A stretch of DNA of 64,000 nucleotides from Clusia tigrina (Eukaryota > Arthropoda > Insecta > Diptera > Clusiidae). The DNA is taken from NCBI GenBank assembly GCA_920105625.2, contig OV050030.1, positions 69,385,111-69,449,110 on the forward strand. Reading direction: 5' to 3'. A program made the position numbers and the translations under genes. Positions 63,701 to 64,000 of this stretch are shown here, piece by piece (within the stretch, counting starts at the first letter, position 1; each line of letters starts with the position of its first letter). The notes under the pieces are model-generated. The model saw nothing but the letters and a program-made list of their open reading frames with translations. It made no database searches and was not told where the DNA came from.

Positions 63701-64000
63701 TAAAGATATGTACATATGTATATGAATACAATTTGGTAGCAGCGTCAACTTAAACTAGTAAATTGAATAGTTCAAAATCAAGTGGTTAATTTACTAGTTC
63801 AGAACTTATCTATAAGTTGACCAGTTGCTTTCTTGTCAATTTGATAAAAAGAGAAGTAAAGACAAGCATTGGAAAACACTTATTATTTTTTTTTATAATT
63901 TCATTTGCTTTTTGTAATTCTTCATTTTAGAGCTAATTAACGCGTCGTCTAAAATATCGTTAAGTTCATCAAACAAAGATTTAACAAAGATAAAAATAAT
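63701..64000. other. Window end, nothing recognised
   Basis: A+T-rich. An inverted pair TTAAACTAGTAAATT / TTAATTTACTAGTTC lies at about 63750-63800. No gene recognised. Confidence 0.4.

Noticed and set aside
1..64000. A new defence or biosynthetic system
   Set aside because: All recognisable proteins are mobile-element enzymes; no operon-like or host pathway grouping was seen.

Overview
This 64 kb window is a dense graveyard of transposable elements in an insect genome, most likely a higher fly. The host guess rests on the mixture of element families (Mdg1/412-like and errantivirus-like Gypsy, BEL/Pao, Jockey, LOA-like, CR1-like and I-like LINEs, Helitrons) and on the A+T-rich background. 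I found no convincing host gene, rRNA, functional tRNA or CRISPR array. Almost every coding region belongs to a mobile element, and most are broken.

Layout. (1) 1-7704: a nearly complete Gypsy (Mdg1/412-like) LTR retrotransposon on the minus strand. It has a 701-bp LTR at the right, a copy cut by the window edge at the left, gag, a pol with two frameshifts and one stop, small leader ORFs, and a tandem array that runs into the primer-binding site. (2) 7855-20037: a decayed Helitron (plus strand) split by later insertions: a LINE 3' end, a block with 67-bp repeats, a Jockey LINE (about 12.6-15.4 kb), a BEL/Pao leader and gag (15.4-18.5 kb), and an LTR-like sequence (18.6-19.2 kb). (3) 20676-23960: a second decayed Helitron. 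(4) 24-36 kb: fragments of BEL gag, LOA-like LINEs in both orientations, and a minus-strand pseudogene of a multicopy arthropod family with the motifs GYTKFPCFLC and ERFHQD. (5) 36.1-38.6 kb: a decayed Jockey LINE.

(6) 39.5-58.3 kb is the most informative part: a multi-level nest. A BEL/Pao element (LTR about 39.5 kb, gag/protease 39.8-41.6 kb, RT/integrase 52.3-54.5 kb, second LTR) is split by a CR1-like LINE (about 41.65-52.28 kb). That LINE's ORF1 is split by a DNA transposon at 42377-50085, which has TIRs of about 580 bp and a 4-bp duplication GTCT. The transposon's own gene is split by a full-length Jockey LINE (about 44480-49170, minus strand). Independently, the right-hand BEL LTR is split by a LOA-like LINE with a perfect 16-bp target duplication, and that LINE carries a further poly(A)-tailed insert.

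(7) 58.3-62.5 kb: an I-like LINE on the minus strand. (8) 62.5-63.7 kb: an errantivirus-like Gypsy remnant in which most of the integrase is deleted and the start of an env-like frame follows.

The proteins encoded here do not form a host pathway. They are replication and integration enzymes of selfish elements, and the nesting order gives a relative history: BEL, then CR1-like LINE, then DNA transposon, then Jockey, with the LOA-like insertion as a separate late event. All identifications come from reading motifs by eye; no database search was run.
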